Of a stretch of 64,000 bases of DNA, positions 45,778-57,689 are shown in pieces. The stretch is taken from the NCBI RefSeq assembly GCF_914767665.1, contig NC_059502.1, positions 2,232,001-2,296,000 on the forward strand. The letters run 5' to 3'. This DNA is from Harmonia axyridis. Taxonomy: Eukaryota; Arthropoda; Insecta; Coleoptera; Coccinellidae. Both the position numbers and the translations under genes were made by a program. Under the pieces are notes generated by a model. That model did not search any database. It saw only the letters and a list, made by a program, of their open reading frames with translations, and was not told the origin of the DNA. Positions within the stretch are counted from its first letter, which is position 1; each line of letters opens with the position of its first letter.

Positions 45778-46516
45778 GGCCAATTGAAAAGTCCCCGGTC
45801 TGATGCACAGATGGCGGTGCTAGTATTAAATCCATATAATTTTTGGTTAGTACCAACCTTCAAACGAGACGTGTCAAAATTTGACAGTAGTCTGACCATT
45901 AGTTTGTGAGATATTGCGTTGTGAGTGTAGCTACTTTTGTTATTTGAAAAGAGATAGAAAAAAATTCGTGTGCTGATAAAATATTGCCTTTCGAAGGGAA
46001 AAATACAGTTGAAGCAAAATCTTAGTTTGATGGAGAGTTTCCGGGGTCTGCACCAAGAAAATCAACAATCATTGATTGATATGCTAAGTTTAAACGTGGT
46101 GAAATGAGCAACGAAGACGGCGAACGCAGTGGACTGTCACCGACGAAAAAATCAATAAAGTTCACAAAATATTTTTGAATGACCGTAAAGTGAAGTTGAT
46201 CAAGATAGCAGACATTGTGAAGATATCATCTGAACGTGTACATCATATCATTCACGAATATTTGTTCATGAGAAAGCTGTGTGCAAAATAGGTGCCGCGT
46301 TACCTCATAATCGATCGAACCAACAACATGTTTATGATTCTAAGCAGTGTTTGAAGCTGTTTAAGTGCAATAAACCTGAATTTTTGCGTCGATATGTGAC
46401 AATGGATGAAACATAGCTCCATCATTCCACTCCGGAGTCCAATCGACAGTCAGCTGAGTGGACTGCACACGATGAACCGAATCCAAAGCGAGGAAAAACA
46501 CAACAGTCAGCTGGCA
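45778..46516 (+). mobile_element. mariner (irritans type) copy D3, 5' half
   Basis: The left terminal repeat follows TA at 45,776-45,777: GGCCAATTGAAAAGTCCCCG, continuing GTCTGATGCACAGATGGCGG, close to the ends of irritans-type (Himar-like) mariners. Transposase coding (LIKYCL..., MSNEDGERSG, HKIFLNDRKVKLIKIADIV) reaches the first catalytic block (TMDET followed by a stop) and PESNRQSAEW. Similarity ends at about 46,516, where the AGKVMAS block should follow. The start codon is ATA and several stops are present. Confidence 0.9.
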
Positions 46517-47622
46517 ATCAGTATTTCTCGAAAAATTATACTCAATTCTTCAACATTCAAAAGTTATACACGTACTCAAAGGCTTCTCTAATTATTCATA
46601 AACTTCTCTAAGAGGGTTGCATACTTTGGTGCTCCATCAGAAGGACACAAAAATAATATTCATATGTAGCCTTTTCATTCGTGAAACATGCCCACAAAAT
46701 GTCAGTTCTTCAAATCTTTAGCAATTCAAAAAAAAAATAAATTGCCTAGAAAAAACCTAGGAACTTCTGCTAGTATGAAAACCACACTTTAATTTTCGAC
46801 AAAAATTCATTTCCTAAATATAGTTTTGCACTTATTCGGAAACACCATGATTACAAATAATACGGAATGCAATACATTTCATAATAAAGAAAATAGTAAG
46901 CTTCTAGTGGCCATGGCAGCTTGCTCTGATAACAACATCTGATTCAACAAAAAAAAGTTGTCTTATCGGAATCCTTCAGAAAATAGGATAAACTCTCATC
47001 CATCTCCTCCCTCCCTAATCCGCCCCTGGACCAGCAGGAGTCTCCATCTTCCCTCCAGCAGGAAATATGTTCGCCGAAGCTCCCCATATTATACTTTATA
47101 ACTCCGTATTTATTCTTCAGTGCATCATCCTTATTTATACAATGAGATATCCCATAAAATGGATATTATTTCCGAAAACGTGAGCGTAGTCGACAGCGAG
47201 CAAAATCCGATATTAAAGGAAATAGCTTCCGGCTGCAGTTTCTCAGTTTCCCTTTACCTTTGTTTCAATTATTCCCGAACATCGAGAGACGGCATCTCCA
47301 TATGCAGCATTCCTGGAGCTATCTTTTAACCGGCGATTGGAACACGTGAAAAACGCGTGTTTAGAGATGATTGAATAGGACCTTGAGGCGTTTGCGATAA
47401 TGGGCATGGTCGCGTTATACATTTTAGGCGTTTAGAGAGGAGATTCACCTTTTTTGAATTTATGCATAATGGACTAGTTTTCATTTTTTTGTTAAGGATT
47501 AATTCCAAAAATTTAAGTGAAATGAAACAAAAATGTGGAAGAATCATTGAAATATCTCTAGAAATGAAAAAGTTATGGGACTTTGAAGTTGCGCTTGGAA
47601 GGATAATTTCATAGTCTAGTGT
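46517..47622. other. No recognised gene
   Basis: I see no supported coding sequence. A GC-richer patch lies at about 46,995-47,070. Confidence 0.5.
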
Positions 47623-48169
47623 GTGGCGTCACGCCACTTACACGAGGCGACTGGTATTCGCAGAGTGCTTACGAATTCATTGGTATACAATCAATTGTGC
47701 CGTTCGTGTCCTGTTTTGTTCGTTACACGATGGCTGAAATAAGAAAAATTCCTACAAATATTGTATTGTGCCTATGTGTGCAAGCACGACAATTAAAAAC
47801 CCCAATAAATTGTTTTTTCATGTACCAATGAATCAAAGGAAGAAGTGGTGCAAATTAATGAGGCGTGACTTAATTGGACCTAAAACTACTTCATATGTGT
47901 GTGAAGATCATTTTGATGTAAGTACCTATCAGTACTAGCTGTCTATTTCTGATAATGAAAATACTAAGGTGTAAGTTGGTTTGAAATAAGTTATTGAGTA
48001 AAAATAACTTTGTCCTTTCACGAAGCTTTCTTCCATTATGGTGACATAATAACAAAACTCGAGTTAAAACTACACTGTACAACTACAAACGGCGCGAGAG
48101 CCTTGGCGCAGCTAAGTATTTAAACGTAATTTATGGTGTAGCGATCACAGGCAAGTGGCGTGACGTCAC
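47623..48169. repeat. Inverted repeat pair enclosing the THAP exon
   Basis: GTGGCGTCACGCCACTT at 47,623-47,639 and AAGTGGCGTGACGTCAC at 48,153-48,169 are complements with one mismatch. The left one is itself a palindrome (GTGGCGT-C-ACGCCAC) and the right one holds the CRE-like octamer TGACGTCA. They could be transposon ends or paired promoter-type motifs. I found no convincing target duplication. Confidence 0.5.
47730..47917 (+). pseudogene. THAP zinc-finger domain exon (host gene or transposon)
   Basis: From 47,759 the frame gives YCIVPMCASTTIKNPNKLFF, HVPMNQRKKWCKLMRRDLIG, then SYVCEDHFD. It has the THAP pattern: Cys-x4-Cys (47,762; 47,777), 40 residues, Cys-x2-His (47,900; 47,909), with the conserved Trp and FHVP. 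THAP domains bind DNA in P-element-type transposases and in host regulators derived from them. It ends exactly at GAT|GTAAGT, a strong splice donor. The likely start codon (47,730, MAEIRK) is one base out of frame with the finger, so this copy is frameshifted unless an upstream exon joins here. No downstream exon was found. Confidence 0.7.
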
Positions 48170-50509
48170 AGACGAGTCGGAGACCAAAGACGTTCCGCGC
48201 TAAAATGCGTAAATTTAAATAATCTATTTCTCAGTCATTTATTGATGGATTTTCAAAATTTTTTCACTGATTTATCAGTTTTGCTCTATATTTTAATTCT
48301 ATCGTGTCAAATATTGTATTATCAACATCACTAAACTAGTCCATTCGTAGATTTGTGTCTTCAAGAAAAACAACTGTTTTCGTGATTAAAAAATTGACTC
48401 CATTCACATCAACGTATATTTGTGTGTTTGTCTTTCATGCTTTATCATAAATGTCATTACATCCACATGAAAATTTAGGAAACTGTTGAGTGTACTCAAG
48501 TGAAGGTTTGTGATGAAAATTTAAAGCTGGTGCTTCCGCCATTCTGTAATTCTCACTTTTAGTTTATTATTGTCAATAGACAGATAGATAAATATATCAA
48601 TTCTGAACGATATTTTTCATTAGAGATGAATACAAAATGAAACACTGTCCCAAATAGAAACAATTTTACCGAAATAATCTTCCAAACAATGTGGCTTTAG
48701 CTCCACTGACAGAATTTGATACACATATAAGGTGAATATTTTCAGGAAAAGACAACAAATGATGTGAAAAGTTAATATTTGCTGTTCTCGTATTCTAAGA
48801 TATATTTGTGTTATATGAAAGAAATACACATTGGACATTCATGAAAGAACAAGCCATAAACACTTTTTTCATTAATCGATTGCCACTGAAAAATCTTTGG
48901 ATTTGCAATGTTTTTAAGAATAAAAGGAAACATTTAACCATTGAGTGGATTTGGTGTGTTTTGGTATAGAAATGAGTATTTTTCAATTTATCTATGTTTA
49001 AATGATAATACATGGATGACTTCTGCTGTTCTGAATGAAAATAGTGAGATTTGAGTCTGATAAGGACCACATATTTCATTTCATTCTCAAAAAACACTGT
49101 GTATTCACATTAAGGTGTATTTTTTCACCTCCAAATCATGAAAACAAAAGGTTTTATTGGGTGAAAACGTATTAACTACAGGAATTCAAAACCGGCTAAT
49201 GCTATATCACAGTAGAAAAAAAAATCAGAGATCTTCGAGCTTGAAAGTTAGATGCAGAGTGAAAATCAAAAAAATTTCAAATTTCAGAAATTCTTTATTT
49301 ATTTTTTATGTACTGTATTATTTGTTATACCTAGAGGAAAAGTACATTGATTCTTGTGTCAATGGCCTAGCTGCTGAGACACGTTAATTTAAATTAAAAA
49401 AAAAAACATTCTAAGGAAATTATTCAATTTACAATTCATCACTTTCCCCCAAATTGTTGAATTATGATCAGTTGCGATAATTTGACAAATCATTAATAAC
49501 CATCTAGCAAATTCATCGAATTATTCTTCAATCCTTCATATCCCCCCCTTCGAAACGTATACATTACAAGCTCAACCAGTGAAACAATAAATCATTCCAC
49601 TTGAAAATATATTCAGAACCAGATGTCCCTTAACTTTATTTCAACGAATAAAAAAAAATAAACTTCGTACAGTGGCAAATGATTCAGAGAACTCGAAAAC
49701 CCAATTTTAAAGCAATGCGGACGTCATTGACTAATGATAAGACTCCGGGAAAGACTGTTCAACAAATTGCCACGTCCTCATGTAAGAGCCATGTGTAATC
49801 AAGAAACGAGAGTTTTTATCTCGACGAACAAGCTACGTTTCAAAAAGTCGATGAATTGCCTCTCTAAGAGGTTCTATTTCAGATTGTAACGTACTTCTTG
49901 AGCAATGAATGGCACCATTAACGTATTAGTTGAGCGTGTTCCATTGGTTTTTCATCAAGTGAAGGTTTGGTTTGGGAGGAATCCAGGATGTGTTGCAGCT
50001 GAAGTGTTTATGCATCATTATAATTATAAGTATTTCGTGGTGTCAGAAAAATAGTAAATTGCAGACCACTGTTCGATGAACCAGCTATGTGTATTGGGTT
50101 TCAACCTAAAATAGACGAGGTGTAATTTGCTTAACGACGCTTTGAAATGTAATTAAATTTTCTAACAGCTCTTGAATAGCAGGAAATTGAAGCAATTGGT
50201 TCAAACATGCAGACCCTTTCGAGTAGGTTGATGATTGATAGAATTATCTGCAATTTTCAGATTCACGGAGAAGCTGCTTTCGTATTTGGAATATTATACA
50301 GTGTGTCCCATAATTCACATATACTAACTGACAAATAAACTGCAATACCCAGAAAGAGCCGTTCAGATCTTAATTTTTTTTGGTGAAATAGATAAAGCAT
50401 AGCAAGGAGTAAATGATTAAATTTGGAAAAAGAAATGGTGAGGGTTTTTCATTTAAACAATTTTTGTTACTTGAATATTGTAGTCATTTTCTGCAAGTTT
50501 TTTAAATTT
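48170..50509. other. No recognised gene
   Basis: I see 2.3 kb of AT-rich sequence with only short frames. Nothing is supported beyond possible continuation of the THAP element at its left edge. Confidence 0.5.
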
Positions 50510-50640
50510 AACAACAAACCAGTTGAGCATCGCTGGCAACGATTACAGTGGTGCAGAGAACGTCAATATTGGAATGTGGAATGGCATCAGGTCATTTTTT
50601 CTGATGAGTCTGCTTGGTGTTTCACCAAATCCAGTTGAAA
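50510..50640 (+). mobile_element. Tc1-like transposase scrap, first catalytic block
   Basis: The codons VEHRWQRLQWCRERQYWNVE, then VIFSDESAWCF, match the region of Tc1 transposases around the first catalytic aspartate (normal: RLxWCxxHxxW...VxFSDESRF). A TGA ends the frame at 50,636-50,638. Neither the DNA-binding part nor the rest of the catalytic domain is near. It is from a different part of the protein than the 1.5-kb Tc1 fragment. Confidence 0.75.
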
Positions 50641-51619
50641 TAGGTTTCCGAGTCCTATTAACAAATTGACTACGTTCAATTCGTCGTTCCTTCTCTTTCA
50701 CGATAGGTATTAATACCCCATTTAGCTCTATACATATAATTCATGCATAAAACGACTACCGTAACTAATGTTGAATAATAACATCGAACTATTATCATAA
50801 CAGTTAACGGTAGTTAATTTCTCCTCATAAAACACACCAGTATTCCCACTGAATTCACAACAATACCAACTGGAATTACTGCTCCGTGTTTTTTTACATA
50901 ATTTCTGCAAAAAGTTTGTTTCCTTCGTCAGTATGTTCCAGAAGTTTGCTTGCAAAAAGCCTGATTACTATGATTCGTTGATGATCGCTCTTTATGAGTC
51001 GGTGTAATCGGAGTTGTTCCTGAAATTAGGGATAAGGTTGGGTAGTTTCCGCTTTTGTACTCTTTTGAATATTGTTATTCAATTGAGTTCGCCTTGTTTC
51101 ACTATCGTATCTTAGTTCTTGATCGCATTTGTGATTGTGTGAATTTAGATCTTGATTATGTACTGTGGGTGTGAAGATTTAATTGTGGGAAACTAGAGTT
51201 TATCTAGTTCATGCATAATGAGATTCGATGTAGATTTCGTGGAAAATTTCAAAGAGGAAGAGAAGTGCAAAATGTAATGAATCATTGAATTGAAATCGAA
51301 ATAACATTATTCGAAGTTCTTCCTATGTTGTTCATCGTAGAGCTCAAAGGTTGATGAGTTAATGAGTTTTTCATGAAAAAAATGATGTTGATGAGGACTG
51401 ACCATAGGAAAAACTTTTTTCGAAAATTTTTTTTTCGATGCTGCAAGTACGTAATATTATAAGACTGTTTGTGGTTTGGACCAAAAATGTGTTTATAAAA
51501 AGATCATGAATAAACTCGAATTTTAATTTTTGAACAGCCATGGAAACCAACATGACCGATTTTCAAATTTGACATTTCATTTCTGTCATCACTAGTATTT
51601 CTATGAAACTTCAGTGAGA
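50641..51619. other. No recognised feature
   Basis: I see AT-rich sequence with nothing supported upstream of the small ORF at 51,620. Confidence 0.5.
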
Positions 51620-51871
51620 ATGGATTCCAAGAAGAACCAAGGACACCTCCCTCCTCAAGACCACTGTTCGATGGTATTCAACGACACAGTAGACAAGGGA
51701 ATCTCCAAATATCTGATACCAGCAATGATCTGTTTATCCTTTCTGTCAGCAGCCTTCATTATTGCCATCACATTCAGCAGACTGAAAATCAGTAAGAACT
51801 TGTGCATTTGCAAATGTCCAGAATCGATAGCATCACCAAAAGTTCCAGTGAATTATACAATATTGAATTGA
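51620..51871 (+). CDS. Small ORF, single-pass membrane protein candidate
   Basis: This is an 83-codon frame from the ATG at 51,620 to a TGA at 51,869-51,871. A polar N-terminus (MDSKKNQGHLPPQDH) is followed by one hydrophobic segment of about 22 residues (YLIPAMICLSFLSAAFIIAI, residues about 33-54). A short Cys-rich tail follows (LCICKC), then VNYTILN with an N-glycosylation-like NYT. Composition is protein-like and unlike any transposon here. AATAAA signals lie 270-290 bases downstream (52,141 and 52,152). It could be a small host gene or the last exon of one. I do not recognise the family and see no conservation evidence. Confidence 0.4.
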   Translation: MDSKKNQGHLPPQDHCSMVFNDTVDKGISKYLIPAMICLSFLSAAFIIAITFSRLKISKNLCICKCPESIASPKVPVNYTILN

Positions 51872-52140
51872 TTTGTTCCTGTCAACGCGGTGAGCAGAAG
51901 CCTTTAGAGTGATAGTACTGAGTTTTCTTAAGTTTAAAAATGAAATTGATAGACTGTGTTCGTTTTTTGTCTTCTTTGACGGAGCTGAGATGTTGAAGAG
52001 ATGAAAAGTGTAGTGATGATATTGATACAACATTTATATCTAAGATCTTTTATAATACTATGGAATTGAATATAATATTGGTGAGATACTACAAAATTTA
52101 ATGTCGGATATAGAACTGGCTTCAGCTTTGTGGTCAATGT

Positions 52141-52157
52141 AATAAAAAATCAATAAA
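52141..52157 (+). promoter_or_regulatory. Possible polyadenylation signals
   Basis: Two AATAAA hexamers (52,141-52,146 and 52,152-52,157) lie downstream of the 51.6-kb ORF. Such hexamers are common by chance in AT-rich DNA. Confidence 0.3.
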
Positions 52158-52299
52158 ATTTCCAAGATGAAATGAACTGTAGTATTTTTTATCCCTGGTT
52201 TTACGATCCTATTGCTTTAGCATTGCATCTCATTGTTGTTATTTCTGTCAGCGTTAGTTTGTATCTCGAATACCGCAGATAAATAGGCAAAATCTTAAA

Positions 52300-52412
52300 T
52301 AAACCATAGAGTTATCATAATAGAGAAAGTATACGCAATTTTTATATGTCCCCAACATGGTTAGATTACGTTGTCGGATTGTGATATATTTTCAAATCCA
52401 CAATTTTACAAT
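52300..52412 (+). repeat. Dispersed repeat copy 2, distal part
   Basis: It is complementary to 1,850-1,965 (TATGTCCCCAACATGGTTAG matches across). Together with 52,655-52,880 it makes a copy that is not split by Tc1. The 240 bases between the two parts are what the 1-kb copy lacks. Confidence 0.65.
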
Positions 52413-52654
52413 ATCGTTATGAATGTAATTTTATTGAATGAATTATATTTACTTGAGGGATTCCTGATTGAATATGCAAATTTGAATATTTGGAATCCGA
52501 TATTTTTCCTAATTGTCGAATTTATAATAAGCAGAATATTCATTATTTTCTGTATCTACCTGCTGAAATCCAAGGTTTGGCAACTTTTGCTCTCCTAGTG
52601 TCAACGGATGTTTAACGGAGTTTGTTTTCTGAATTTCTGATATATTCAAGTATT

Positions 52655-52880
52655 CATTTCAATATATCTTGAGTTAATATGAAACGTTGATTCACTATGG
52701 GTCATAAGAAGTGCGTTCTTTGTGGAGAAACTCGCGAATTGAGTGAAATATCATATCACTGATATGTTTTCATTTCCACGCGCTTCATGCCAAATTTGAA
52801 AGTTCATGTTGGGGACAAAATTTGCTCACCGAAAATGACATATGGTCCCTCTATCAATGTTTATTATTCTGAGAAATAAA
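52655..52880 (+). repeat. Dispersed repeat copy 2, proximal part with zinc-finger-like start
   Basis: The ATG at 52,697 opens MGHKKCVLCGETRELSEISY, then His and a stop. After the stop the same frame continues through VGDKIC. Cys-x2-Cys followed about 33 codons later by another Cys is THAP-like in layout, but the final His is absent and the frame is broken. The inverted partner at 1,000-1,225 has the same start and the same stop after YH, so both copies derive from an already broken sequence. Confidence 0.65.
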
Positions 52881-53934
52881 CTAACATAGCTCGCGAGGTG
52901 GTTGAGTTAGATAAAATGAGTTGAAGTAATCTCAGATTGCTTTGAAGTTTCAGATTAGTTCGGAAGAACGCTTCTATTGTTTTCTGGTCAATGTGAAAAC
53001 TGCAGATCCTTCTTCTTTCCTTCGACGACGATAGTAGCTTCAATGACGTAGTTTTTACTTATCAAATGTCAAAATATGACAGCTGCTAAAGTGACAGCTG
53101 CCCAGATAGCAAGCTATTCCGAATGAAATCTCTTATTAAAAATCCTTTTATGAAACCACAGATGTCCAACAGCGTTACTCCCCAATGATGCAAAATGAGG
53201 CCCTATAACTTTCTGTGCGCTCGGTATGAAAGGGATGAAATTTTACATTTTGATTGGCGAAGAAGTGAGGCAATTGGCCGGCTTGGGACCGTCAATTTCT
53301 CTGAATTTATGTACGAATTATGAAATAAAAAGAGAAGCGAAACTGTATGAATTTCCAGCCAGGCCAAAATCAATTAACACCAGCTCTTTGGAATCGAATT
53401 AGAGTCAGTTTGGTCCCTTTCAGCAACGATGGATCCCCGTGATAGAATAATTACCTGCTTTTGACGTTCGTTAATGGGGAAAAAACTTTTTGAATGTTAA
53501 TGGATATCATTTCATCATGGATTTCGGTAATTGCGATGAAAAGTGTTGTGAAAAAAATGGATTCGTTATGGGATCCATTAGAATATATTTTCGAAGGCTG
53601 TTAGAGAATTATAATATCGATAATAATTTATGGTCGGATATTTGATGAATTATTCAACAATATAAATTTTTCAATTCAATGAACAATAGGTTCTTTGCAT
53701 TTCGACGACATTCTTAATCCTTTTTACCGTAATATACAGAATTCTTAAAGATCAATGAAAAAAAATCATTTGTCGAAATATTACATAAAAAAGTGGCAAG
53801 TTAAGTATATATATTTGGAAAAGCCAAATGAAAACCACGTTCGGGAAAAATGAAAACACACATATTTGAACGATCGGAGATTATTGCTTAGAGAATTATT
53901 TAGATCGGTAGTTGAACCTAGTAAGAAATCTGAT
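52881..53934. other. No recognised feature
   Basis: I see no supported gene or repeat. Confidence 0.5.
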
Positions 53935-54600
53935 GTAGCTATACATTCTGACAGTCAGGATGCAATCAAAGCTTTGAGCTAACAGATCATCGATTCTAAA
54001 ATGGCATTAGAGTGCTGAAAAAAATTTCAACGAAATAAGAAAGAATAACAAGGTCTGTTCAATCACTCGAAAATTAAAGAAAATGAAGAGGCCAACACAC
54101 TGGTCAGAAAAGGAGAAAAAACTTTTTTCATTGGTCTAGAATATTTCTGTTGTATACGTAAATGTACCTACAAGAAAGTTTTTCGAGAGAAGAAAAACCG
54201 AAAGAAAAACACTCTGGCGAAATTTTCTTGGGTTGGATCATTTCAAAAGAATTCATCCAAACTTTGATACTGATTACTGAGAGATATAAGAAGTATCTGG
54301 ATCTTATAAAGAATATGCTATACCTCCTCACTGATTTCCTCATACGGTATTACAGCCTCAGGATGGACCACAGGAGAATGAGTCTAGCAGAAAATGACAA
54401 GTGCAGATTCTGCGTGGAGAAGGAAGAAACTCCAGATCACCTGGTGTAGAAATAGCCCTCCAAGCCTAGCCAACGCAAAAAATGCTTTCAGAGAGACTTG
54501 TAAAAGTGAGGAAGAAACTTCTTGAAGCCATCCTAGAGATATTAGAGCTCTAGAACTGGAGGGCGAGCTGTATATTTCGACGATCAATGACGAAAACAGC
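53935..54600 (+). mobile_element. LINE remnant, RNase H to Cys-His knuckle
   Basis: The RNase H block IHSDSQDAIKALS at about 53,941 is followed by stops and frameshifts. A TFFIGLEYF-like stretch and the bases TAAATGTACCTACAAGAAAG (shared with the scrap at 7.1-7.3 kb) come next. The frame to 54,449 holds LTDFLIRYYSLRMDHRRM and the knuckle CRFCVEKEETPDHLV, where a TAG interrupts before the last cysteine. The group is the same as at 28.3-28.8 kb. The reverse transcriptase part is missing. Confidence 0.7.
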
Positions 54601-55719
54601 TTTGATGGTGGCACAATAGACCATAAGGTAAGCAAGCACTTCTCTATTAGAGCCAAAAGTCAGGGGCCAGATCTGAACAATAAGCTGGGAGTCCAAGCAG
54701 TTGGAAGCGCAATTAGTTGAATTTGACAAGAAAACTTTTTTTGCCATTGAGGACAGCATTATGGATGATATGTGTTCAGAGAGGATGCTGAAGACTCTTC
54801 AGTATCGTTACAGTACAATACAACACTTTCTGCAGCTCTTTGTATAATTTTTCTTTCTGATCCAAAACTCCTTTATATCCTCAATGTCGATTTCCTCCAA
54901 ATCCTAGATACATACACAAATTAAATATTTCACCAATCCTAAAAACATCCTAAAAAAGTTCCATCATCCACACAATCGAAAAAAAAAACAAAAACTCGGT
55001 TTGGCAATTCAATGAATTCCATATCACTTTTCGTCAACCATATCCAAATCCCAGGGTTTCATTATTAAATTCAATTACATCCAAGCCATCGTTGTTTACA
55101 GGGTAATTCCAATGATTTGTAGGCAGTATGCTTGACTTCGGGCTTATTCATTTGCGAAATATGATTCCTGAGAGAAAACCGGGAGATAAAAATGCTGCAG
55201 ACGAAGTAGTTTATGATGTATGGTGGTCGCAAGTCAATTGAATCTGACTGGAGTAATGGTATGCTGAAAACTGCAAGTTCTAGCGGCAAACAGGATTTTC
55301 AGATTGGATTTAATGCACTTAACTGTTGTTGTGCTTGTTTTTCGGGAATTTAGGGAAAATAGAGGGTGGCGCCATAATGTAGACGATCAATGAGCAGAAA
55401 AATTTGAGGGGGGGGATCAAGAATGGGCGACGTTGCCAAAACTTAACGCTAATATATTATTATGCGATGGCTGTTACCTTTGTTTAGTAAAGGGATTTTC
55501 AATAGGAATAAAACAATTTTAAATTTTTATAATGGCAATACTGTGAATTTATTTTTGACATTTCTTATGACATTTGTGTTCAGTAGGTTATGCCTCTTAA
55601 ATTATGAAAAGATACAGGCTTCAACAATGTTGAGAAATTGTTAAATTGTATCATCAAAATCAGTGCTCATTTTTGAAGACTGAGAGTAATCCAAGAAAAA
55701 TTCATGGACGACATTATTA
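54601..55719. other. No recognised feature
   Basis: The first 150 bases may still be LINE 3' sequence. I see nothing else supported. Confidence 0.45.
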
Positions 55720-56243
55720 GACCAATTGGAAAGTCCCAGTCTGATGCACAGATGACGATGCTATTATTAAATCCATATGATTTTTAGTTAGTACCAACGA
55801 TACGTGTCAAAATTTAACAGCAGTCCTAACATTATTTTGTGAGATATTGCGTTGTGAGTGTAGGTACTTTTGTTATTTGAAAAAAGATGGAACAAAAGAT
55901 TTTCTTGTGCTGATAAAATATTGCTTTTTGAAGGAAAAAAATACAGTTGAAGCAAAATCTTGGCTTGATGAAGAATTTCCGGGGTATCCATCAGCAAAAT
56001 CAACCATCATTAGTTGGTATGCTAAATTTAAACGTGGTGAAATGAACACTGAAGACAGCGAACTCAGTGGATGCTTAAAAAAGGCTGTCACCAACGGAAA
56101 ACCCAAAAAAGTTGACAAAATAATTTTGAATTACAGTAAAGTGAAGTTGATCAAGATAGCAGACATTGTGAAGGTATCATCTGAACGTGATCATCATATC
56201 ACTCATGAATATTTGTACATGAGAAAGCTGTGTGCAAAATAGC
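55720..56243 (+). mobile_element. mariner (irritans type) copy D2, 5' third
   Basis: The left terminal repeat (ACCAATTGGAAAGTCCC, then AGTCTGATGCACAGATGACG) matches D3. The frame 55,847-56,242 encodes an N-terminal DNA-binding part: DFLVLIKYCFLKEKNTVEAK, WLDEEFPGYPSAKSTIISWY, KFKRGEMNTEDSE, then a second helix-turn-helix region ending LYMRKLCAK and a stop. This is the most intact N-terminus of the irritans group in the window. The frame's first ATG (55,847) lies upstream of the expected start, which reads as a GATGG near 55,886 in another frame. No catalytic block remains. Confidence 0.9.
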
Positions 56244-57293
56244 TGACAAAATCTACACGAAATTCTGCATGAAAATCAAAATGATTAGAAATTCCAACAC
56301 GGTCGTATCTGAGGTTGTCACGGAAATATGGATTTCTTTTTCTATAATCTTCTTCGATTTTTTCTTGGATGTGATTCTGTTGAAATCAACAGGATAACAA
56401 TAGTTCGAACGGCCATAATTACGGAACCTCTAGTCGGATTTTGCCCATTAACGAATTGAACTGTAGCATTTAAAATCCTAACAGAGCGCCGAGTTCATGG
56501 CAATACTATCTTCATATTTTTCACGAAATTCCTTAACTGATATAACATCAACTGCTGACTAGGCTCAATGTTCAGAACAGTAGATTTCCCAACATACGAT
56601 AAAGTTCCATTTCCGGGTAAATTTTTTTCATTTCCAATCCGATTTCAATCTATAAACAATTCAGATTGTTCCATACGCTGGCGCATGTTATCTCTGCGTC
56701 ATAAATCGAAATAACGGCTTTTAGAATACTAGATCAGGAATAATTCTGGTTTTAATCTAGAGTAAACGATGACTGCAGAAGACAGTGGGTGGAATAAGAA
56801 CCCGAAGTGGTTGGATTAGATTGCTCCACTCTTACCTGATTTATTTATTACCTCATGGTGATTTGTTTACCTTCGGTTAATCCTCGGAGGAGTTCGCCAA
56901 GATTGTTTTCTTGAGATATTACTCCTCCAACTTACCCTAAGTTATTTTATTATTCACCAAGACGTTAGGTAGCTCCGATGCCCTTGTAAATATAACTTAT
57001 AGGCAGCTTTTCCACCTTCGGATTTATGGAGATAATTCCAAGAATGGATGACTCGGTCTATCCGGATATGAGTTTGTGCTTTGTACTGCATTATTTTCTG
57101 GTTACGTCATAATTTTTTTTCGCAAATTCATTTTACTAATAAAATAGACGAATCAGAAGAATAATGGATCTTTCATTTGTGTTCTATGCCACAAGGGGAT
57201 TTTTGGTATTCAACAATGATTGACTCCAACATTGAAGAGAAAAAGATTAAGCCCTGGGTCACGTAACCACGATAAAGATAACGATAGTGATGA
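56244..57293. other. No recognised gene
   Basis: A minus-strand frame at about 56,300-56,640 looks mildly protein-like but is broken, and I cannot name it. Confidence 0.45.
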
Positions 57294-57337
57294 AGGTGTT
57301 TCAACCACTGATACCCTTATCATTGGTTGAAACACCT
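57294..57337. repeat. Short palindrome with 14-bp arms
   Basis: AGGTGTTTCAACCA and its exact complement TGGTTGAAACACCT flank a 16-base spacer (CTGATACCCTTATCAT). I see no other context. Confidence 0.85.
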
Positions 57338-57689
57338 AAACTAAATTACATGATCTAAAATGTAAAGTTACGATTGGTTAAATATCTTCAACCAAACAAA
57401 ACCTTGGTTGATTGGGTCCAGGGTCAGGACCCAGGACAGCGTCTCATCTTTCTGTTAGAGTTGATGCCTCTCTCTCCTTCTCTATGCCCTACCTACAAAC
57501 CTATTATTAGATCATTCAGGACTTATGGTCGAATCTTCAGATACCGACAATATTCAGCTTTGAACACACTGTCAATGGTCCTTGACCACAAGTCATTCAT
57601 TTGGTACACACATAGATCAAAATCACCCAGACATAAACCCAAATGGACGATTTCCAAACTGGGAATATCACACAACGTTATTGGGCGAT

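Noticed and set aside
47615..48177. Possible 8-bp target duplication around the THAP inverted repeats
   Set aside because: The flanking octamers match only partly, and only if the ends are shifted, so I do not claim a duplication.
56281..56640. Minus-strand protein-like stretches (for example DYRKRNPYFRDNLRYDRVG)
   Set aside because: The frame is broken and I cannot relate it to any family. It may be an old transposon or chance.
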